Below are positions 57,147 through 64,000 of a stretch of DNA of 64,000 nucleotides, one piece after another. A program made the position numbers and the translations under genes. The stretch comes from Pithys albifrons albifrons (lineage: Eukaryota > Chordata > Aves > Passeriformes > Thamnophilidae). The notes below the pieces were generated by a model that was given only the letters and a program-made list of their open reading frames with translations, made no database searches and was not told the origin of the DNA. The first letter of the stretch is position 1. Each line of letters opens with the position of its first letter. The stretch covers positions 34,289,724 to 34,353,723 of the forward strand of contig NC_092463.1 of the NCBI RefSeq assembly GCF_047495875.1, in the 5' to 3' direction.

Positions 57147-60100
57147 ATGCATTCCTTTGGGAACGAAGAAGCGGTGTCTCTGGAGCGTCTGTTCGCGTTC
57201 TTCTGCGAGTGCGTGCGGCGCGGGCACTGGGAGCTGGCGCAGGCCTGTGTGCCGCAGCTGAGCCAGGGGCACGGCGACGGCCCGGGCAAGGTGGAGGCGA
57301 TTCTTCAGGCTCTGGTGGCGTGTCCCGTGGGGGTGAGGTGAGTGTGGTGCAGAACCGAGTGTGGAATGAGGAGCAGCCAAGTAGTATTTCAGTGCTGAGG
57401 AGCCTTGGATGTGTCCAGAGGTGCTGTTATCTGAGCGCAGGCACATTGTCACTGACCAAGAACTTAGCAGCCACCGGGACAACGGGCTGTGTTCATTTAC
57501 GTAGCTGACCTGGTGATGGATACAAGCTTAAAACTACTTGTAAGCATTTCAGAACTGATTTTGTTAGATTTTTCTAAAGGAGAAAGACCAAGGCCTGAAA
57601 TGACATTCCTTTGGCACTGAGCTTTGCTTAACTTAGAAATGGAACCATAGAGATCAGCACTGTGGTTACTTAAAATGTTCTCCTGTTCAGCTCTTGAAAA
57701 ACTGTACACTTTGGGATGCGTATATACGTATTGGAGCACGTGAAAACTTGATGAAAATTCGAGAAATTCTTTGTTTAATTAGTACATTGTTTCACTTCAA
57801 GTTTGGACTTAGAGTGGACTTAGAGCTCCACTTAGGCTGCTGTGACCTAAAACTTAGTTTCATTTTTTCAGGTAGAACTGGACAGAACAGGAAATAGCAG
57901 GGTATAGCAAGTGGCTGGATTTCAGAGAAATCTGCTGAAGTGCTCAAAGAGGGCCATACAGACTGGACTTTAGACCAGAAGTAAATTTCATTGTTGTGAA
58001 GAGCTACGCCAGTAGTATTTGGCTGATCTAAAAGCACAGCAGAAATCACTGGTTAATGTGCAAGCAGCACCAATATTCTGGTTCCTCTTCCTTATTTCTG
58101 TCTGACTTGGTTTTGGCTATTTAGTCGTATTTGTTTTTATCATACACAAAGAAATACAAAAATCAAAATGATCTCTGACAGTATTTTCCTGGAGCTTGAG
58201 GGTGGAAACGACCTTTTATAATCCGGTATATGTGCTTCTTGCCTTTGCAGATGGGGACAGAATTCCAGCCCATGGAGAACTGCATGGCTTTGGCTTCTTG
58301 TGCTGGAAAAATGGCTTGCCAGGAATCAGGTACAGGAACATCTAGTGGACTTGCAAATGCAGTTTATAGCTCTGACTTCTTGCTGACTTCCAAGTGCAAA
58401 GTGTCTGACCAGTTCCTTATTTAGATTGTAAGCTTTCCCACATTTCATGGAATTAAGTTCTCAAGGTATCTGTAGACATGCATTGCTTTTGTGTTTAAAA
58501 AATTTGTCAAGAAACAACTGTTCATCTTCACACTGGTCAGAAAAACTGGAGGTTTTTTTCACGATATCAGAACTTGGCTTTTTAGCTTCGAGCATTCTTA
58601 TAAATTAAAGCATGAGTGTATCAACTTCTGCATTTGTGTATCACCTTTCTTACGTTAAAAATGAAATAGCTCAGGCATCAGACAATTCTTTATAAGCTTT
58701 AGATGGTGAGGGATGTGCATAATTTTTTTTAAAATTCATTTGTCCTTGTCACTACTTAGACTTGCATTTTTTTTATGTTTTGAGGAATCAATGGGTTTGT
58801 AATTCTTGACAAAGTGACACTTGTCCCTGTTTCCAAATGTTTGCATAAATAAAATCAACTGGTGTGAGAGAAGAACCTAATTGTGGAATAGCCTTTAACT
58901 GAGAATTACGGATCTTCAGAGAGATATTTCAGTCTGCCTCAAAATGTTAATAGCTAAGATAGGTTTATATGGTAGTGTAAATAAATAAAAGTTTCATTGA
59001 CTAACATCTTTCCCATACTCATATATGGTTTCAGAAAACTGTTCCAGTTGTTCTTCAGAGAGAAACTGAATTTTTGGTGTTCTTGGAAGAACTACAGAAG
59101 GATGTCTCTGAGGACGTCCTAAAGGTGAGCCACTTTTGTGCCCTATTTCTTCTTGTTGGTTATGCACAATGTCCAACTTCATCAGGTTGTGGGATTGAAG
59201 TTAATGCTTCCTGCTAACTTGAGAAGTTAATGTGTTATTAATCTTCTGGGCAACTGAAAAAGACTGTAATTCAGATCCCTTTCTGAAGTTAGTCCAATGT
59301 GCCTGCAGGTGATTTCTCTGGCTAGAGTGGAGGCTGTGGGCAGGCAAGGAACAGGTTTTTCTGCATGTATTTCTAACACATGGCAGTCGTGACTGCAGCT
59401 GATTGCCACAGTCTGGCATCTATAGACATCTGTAAACCTAAAACCCACTGTCAGCTAAAATAAACTATAGTCAGAAAGCACATTTTAAAAGTATGTCTGT
59501 TTTCTTTTATTTCTCCTAAATTCTTAATTTTCGTCTCCTGTGCACCCCTTCTCCCCCTTCCTGGAAGTTTTTGGATGCTCTGCTATTACTACTGATGTGT
59601 GGTAATTGGTATGATGTGTGTTCTGATGTCCAAGATCCATTTTCCATTATTAATTAATATATGCAGGCTGATTTATTTGAGAAATGCATGGAAATATGGA
59701 AAGATGGATTAATATCAAAAGCAAGTATAGAACAGAAAATCAGGTAAGTTACTAATGGTAGAATTACCCTAATTTGGGGTTAGTTAGAACACATTTGGAC
59801 CTGACGTGATGTGGTAAATGTCATAAGATGTTGCTTCTGGTCCTATAGATTTTAGCCCTTTAAATATATTTTTTTTGTTTGCCTTTTTTAAGAGGAGAAT
59901 AAAACTTACTACATTCAGAGGCTATTTTCAGCTTTTTGATATGAATAAGGAAAAGATGTTCAATATTTCTCTAAGGATACAGAATTAGCAATTATGGGAT
60001 GAAAACTAGCAAGGTGAACTTGAATGTGGATTAAAATAAATCTGCTTGAAGTCTGTTAATGAGTAATGAAGTCTGTGCATGCTGCCATCTAACCTGCAAG

Positions 60101-63100
60101 GTCATGAATGATTCCACCACTGTCCACACTGTCCACCTGTGTTGCACAGAAACATGAGATTCAGCAACCTCTTTGCCACAATTTCTGTCAGAGGTGTGTT
60201 GGCAGGTAGAGCTACATTTTGATGCAACCAATAAAAAGAAAGGGTGTTGTGGACTTGTCTTCTATTCTCATTCTTTATACACAACAACCATTTCTCTCCA
60301 GAAGTGCCACAAGTGCTGCGTAAGGTGCTATTCAACTGGCTTGTCCCTCACCTTCCCACCCTTATTGGGAGAGCTGATTGGGATTGGTTTGTTTGTGCTT
60401 GTTTTCCCCTTCCTAGTTCTGGAATTGTAGCTTTGCTTCTGTTAGGAAGAAAAATTGCAGTTGCTTAAGAAAGAAGTCTGTGAGATGGGTTCTGAATCTG
60501 TTGACCAGCTTTAACCAAGTTCAAAAATTGAGGAAGATGATGAAGTTGGTAGATAGATGGTGTGAATTTGAAAAAGTAGGACTTAAAAAATAAAAAGAAC
60601 ACTAATCATCATGCTCTTAGTGGCTTATGAAGTCACGTCAGTATTTTGCTAAGAGGTAGAATATGGCTGTCCTTCAGCTACCCTTTAGGGACTGCCTGTG
60701 AACTATGGTACCTTGCTTGCACATGGTCCTTGTAGCGTATTATAAGATTCTTTGTATTTTGTTACGTGTCAGCCATATCCACTCTTCTGGGAAGGATATT
60801 CCATAAGGTGGACCATTATTAATGAATTTCCTAGGTAATGTGATGTTTCCAAATTGATTTAGCTGTTTGCTTTCAAGTTTCTCCTATTTTTTAAATAATT
60901 AATTTCATGTATTAATGGAGTCTAAAAGACTTACTCTTTTATTATTTCCCCACCAGGAACTGTTTGAAACATTTGAATGCACCCAGAACAAGCACATCGT
61001 AGACAGCAAAAGAAGAGATGACTGTTCTCACAAATTCAGTTTGGATGTTGTTTCAGCTCTCCGGAAGCTTTTGCTGCGGGCTCCCCAGAGGGCAAAAGCC
61101 CTGCTGGAGTTCTTCCAGGAGGAACAAGGCACACACAGCTCCTCACCCCAGCAATATCGTTCCCTACAAAACATCTTTGTTGAATTTCTTTGTGACTCCT
61201 TGAAGTCTCTGCAGAGGTTCCAGTGCAGTTCTGAGATTTCAGCTGAACTGGATCAAAGAGAACTAGTAGATACCATTTATGCTGCTCTCAGTATAGTGAC
61301 TTTTGATGTGGAGCATCAGGCAGATGAAGTAAGGCACCTATTCAGGGAGCTCTTGGATGTATGCTGGGCTGAGGGAAGCCCACTGAGGGAGGAGAAGCTA
61401 CTAAGCTGTATGGTGAGGAAACAGAGCCATGGCCTGCTAAGCCTTTATAGCAGTGTTCTCACAGAAAGAACAAGAGAAAAGCTTCTGTTGTCAAAATCAG
61501 TACAAAAAGGTTTGTTTCACTTTTTGCTTTGTTTTCATTTCTTGTTTAACAAAACCATTAAGGCATGAAACAGGCAAGTTGTCAAGAAATCAGGCAGTGT
61601 CCTTGCTAAGGTGCTACAGAGTCTTGTCAAAGATGATGCTAAAATGATCCTTAAAGCAAGGAGCTGGCATAGGAACACCAGTTCTCTCTCAACATTTCTG
61701 CAGTCTATGCTGTCTTCTTTTTGATCACTTCCTTTACCAGCCCTTACTGTGCTTTATTTCAATCTGCTCAGCATTTTTCTTGAAGATCTTGCTTTTAACT
61801 AGAAGATTGACACTTCATATGTATATAAAGTTTATATTTGTTCACCTCCAGCTCGGGGTCATTGGTGTTGGAGGATGTTCCATTTCTGGCCAGTAACAGT
61901 TCAATTACCTCAGTAATCCCAAAATGTTCAAACCCCTTAATACTGGGAACGAAAACTTCTGAAAGTAGAAGGAGATGTGGAGTGGGCTGATATTCTAGCT
62001 GGAAAGAAGATGCAATTTGATTAGTTGCTCACTTGCCAGAGCCCATCCATAACTTCACAGTCTGTCTAGGTCCCTGTGACTGGTACATTTGGTTATAACT
62101 CAATGATCCTGGTGGGTCCCTTCTAACTCAGCATATTCTATGAGGATCTCAGCTGAAGCTGAATAACAGGTGATGCCCATGATCTTGTCAGTGAAGTGGC
62201 AGGTGAGCATGCAAGGAGGGAAAAGCTAGAATGCCTGCCCTCTTTGGCTCGCACCTGTACGCTGAGGTGTAAGTCAGAGGGGGCTGTATCCTCCCTTCAC
62301 TCATAGGGATTGCTGAAGGGAAGTTCAGGCTGGGGTGGCTGACTAGCAATTCTGATAATAACAATTAGTGCTTCGTTGTGGGGGAAGAGAGATGGAGATC
62401 CACATACCTTCACTCTCACAGGGAGTAGTTCAGTTCTCACTTTGCACAGATCTGAGAATTCCTGTGGACAAGTCCTTGCTAAGGCTCTGCAAAGCAGCAC
62501 AGTGCCTCAGAGCACAATGAGAATTCAGAAAACATACAGAAAAGATGTGTATGGCTAAACAAAGTCAGGCAGTGTGACCTGAGCTGATGCAAATAATTTG
62601 TGTGCTGAGCAGACCCTGGCTTTGTTATTTACTGTCCAGACAGTTTCCTGGTTTCTGATAGGACCTTTATCAAATTTCTCTGCTTGGCCACCTTGTTATC
62701 CGGTAACAATACCCAAGAGTTAGCTGTTAACATGTAACAGCTGTTTAGTATTTGAGAAAATGTTGAGTGTTTCTTAGTTTAAATCAGAAGCAATTACGCT
62801 TCTGTCAAAGGTGCCCCTTTCTGCTGGAAACATCTTCTGTGATATTTTTTAGGTTCGTCTGAGCAGTTGGATACAGAGCGAACTGTGATGAGTTTGTTCT
62901 CAGATCCCATAGGAGCTCCTTCTTGGAAGACAGCCTATTTCTACTGCTTGAGCAGCAGCAAGCACTTTCTGGAACAGATTCTGGTACAGCCGTAAAATCT
63001 TTAACAGGGAAACCCAATGGAGGCTAAAGTCAGTATTGAACATATTTGGTGGTGCACAGAAGCATTTTATATTCAAATGGTGTTTACCAGAGGTGGTGAC

Positions 63101-63982
63101 TAATAGGAACAAGGAGGTAACTGGTGATAACTCCCTAGCTTGCAGCTGTGTGAACATGAAACAGCCAGTGATATTTTTGGAAAAGCTCATCTTCCTGCAG
63201 ACTGAAGATTAAATCTTCAGGATTTAAGAAGTCATGTGTTCTGCTTGTAATTTTGTTGGATATACCATTCACCTCATGACCTTGGAACTTGTTGCTCTGC
63301 TTTTCTGATGTTGGTGGACTTGAAGCAGTAAGGCTAGTTTGCATAGTAAAACTTATGTTTTAAAGAGCTTGAAGACCTGATGAAAAATAGTCTGTTATGA
63401 ATTACCTGAGTTGAATGTATTTACATAGAGCAAAAAATAGAAAACAAGGAGGTAGTCACTGTTAAAGTGCGAGTTTCTAAGGTTGGACACATTTCCAATT
63501 TTAAGTAACGTGCTCATAGAAGTCTCTTAGATAAAGCCCTTAACAAAGACATAATCAATAGGAGGAACATAAAGATAATTTAGTAAGGATAATAAAGATA
63601 ATTAGTAAGGATTGGAAATAATGGTTTTTGCTTAAGGCAACTTCACTGATGAGTAACTTCATGGTTTGGAAAATATAAGTTTAGGGAAGTTCCAGATACA
63701 GAACTTCACTGTTTTAGTGTGGTTAATATTGAAATGGCTACTTGCTTTCATAGTCTGCCAGGCATTATGGGGCTCTACATTTTGGACAAATAAATACATG
63801 TTCCTTTTGTTTTTTAGGTGACTGCATTAACTTTACTGAAAAGAGAAGACTACTCGGGCCTTAGCACTTTGTTGAGGAGAGAATTCAGCCCCCTTAGCCG
63901 CCTCTTGGTGTTGCTAGGATGGACTCATTGTCAAAGCTTGGAATCAGCAAAAGCACTGCTATGGACTCTACACAAAACTCAG
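57147..63982 (+). CDS. ZFYVE26: ZFYVE26 (spastizin / FYVE-CENT), 5' part
   Basis: Six coding exons: 57147-57337 (ATG), 58251-58329, 59035-59124, 60957-61509, 62853-62983, 63818-63982, with the next donor at 63983. They total 1209 bp, giving the first 403 residues of a protein of about 2,500 aa in the family. Identity rests on the N-terminus MHSFGNEEAVSLERLFAFFC with WELAQACVPQL, then WLWLLVLEKWLAR, GSPLREEKLLSCM, FYCLSSSKHFLEQIL and LLVLLGWTHCQSLESAK, which match spastizin closely. The FYVE finger is far downstream, outside the window. Known role: PI3P-binding partner of spatacsin and AP-5 in autophagic lysosome reformation and of TTC19 in cytokinesis; human loss causes SPG15. Exon 59035-59124 must join 60957 directly, because the tempting 59667-59743 would shift the frame. 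Confidence 0.95.
57338..58250 (+). other. ZFYVE26 intron 1
   Basis: Short first intron, CpG-rich only at its first bases. No other feature seen. Confidence 0.7.
59125..60956 (+). other. ZFYVE26 intron 3
   Basis: About 1.8 kb containing the exon-like segment 59667-59743 with good splice signals but an incompatible phase. Otherwise featureless. Confidence 0.7.
61510..62852 (+). other. ZFYVE26 intron 4
   Basis: Intron with a CR1 tail at 62090-62144. Otherwise no feature seen. Confidence 0.7.
62090..62144 (+). repeat. CR1 LINE 3' tail fragment
   Basis: Contains ACTCAATGATCCTGGTGGGT, CCCTTCTAACTCAG and ATATTCTATGA, which is the 3' end of a CR1 of the ATTCTATGA type. Only about 55 bp are recognisable. 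Confidence 0.75.
63569..63612. repeat. Short imperfect tandem repeat
   Basis: Two copies of ATAAAGATAATTAGTAAGGA, the first with one extra T, in ZFYVE26 intron 5 (62984-63817). Nothing else in this intron was recognised. Confidence 0.8.
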
Positions 63983-64000
63983 GTGAAAGCAAATGGCAGT

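Larger units (their letters stand above)
55850..57345. promoter_or_regulatory. CpG-island divergent promoter, galectin-related / ZFYVE26
   Basis: CpG-rich DNA spans both start codons (55895 minus, 57147 plus) and is split by an AT/CA repeat block. On the ZFYVE26 side are a GC box (56773-56778), CCAAT boxes (56794-56798 and 56933-56937) and two YY1-type AAGATGGCGG motifs (56899-56908 and 56992-57001), which usually mark transcription starts. No TATA box is needed. ZFYVE26 transcription probably starts around 56.9-57.05 kb. Confidence 0.78.

Noticed and set aside
59667..59743. Constitutive coding exon of ZFYVE26
   Set aside because: 77 bp does not preserve the frame into the 553-bp exon, and the family protein continues directly from exon 3 to that exon.

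Overview
The window is vertebrate nuclear DNA, almost certainly from a bird. Compact multi-exon genes with GT-AG introns sit in AT-rich DNA. Four CR1 LINE tails are present, and there are two CpG-island promoters. The gene content matches a segment orthologous to human 14q23-q24.

Layout from left to right: (1) the 3' two-thirds of PALS1/MPP5 (+), 1-13558, with a long 3' UTR to about 16.5 kb; (2) ATP6V1D (-), complete in nine coding exons, 17816-26596; (3) a CpG-island promoter between ATP6V1D and EIF2S1, carrying an exact 10-bp palindromic CLEAR-type E-box and a 53-54 bp minisatellite; (4) EIF2S1 (+), complete in seven coding exons, 28732-35753, with a solo LTR in its fourth coding intron; (5) about 5 kb of gene desert with a small nested-hairpin structure; (6) PLEK2 (+), complete in nine coding exons, 41533-50598; (7) a short galectin-related gene (-), complete in four coding exons, 52699-55895, which resembles LGALSL but is not the human chromosome 2 gene; (8) a second CpG-island promoter with a large alternating purine/pyrimidine microsatellite block; (9) the 5' end of ZFYVE26/spastizin (+), first six coding exons, running off the right edge.

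Reading frames were checked by joining exons. ATP6V1D gives 247 aa, EIF2S1 315 aa, PLEK2 356 aa and the galectin-related gene 143 aa, each in frame across every junction. The genes are unrelated housekeeping or trafficking functions: cell polarity scaffold, V-ATPase rotor, translation initiation, cytoskeletal PH protein, galectin-like protein and a PI3P-binding FYVE protein. They do not form a pathway. The organisation is two head-to-head promoter pairs (ATP6V1D/EIF2S1 and galectin-related/ZFYVE26) and two tail-to-tail pairs (PALS1/ATP6V1D and PLEK2/galectin-related).

The least ordinary items are the galectin-related gene with its 8-codon first exon and missing sugar-binding residues, the perfect solo LTR with a 6-bp target duplication, a 5S rRNA-derived composite element, the CLEAR element in the V-ATPase promoter, the repeat blocks inside both divergent promoters, and the paired hairpins with identical loops near 39.3 kb. 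I found no evidence of a wholly new biological system. Gene identities rest on remembered family sequences, not on a search.
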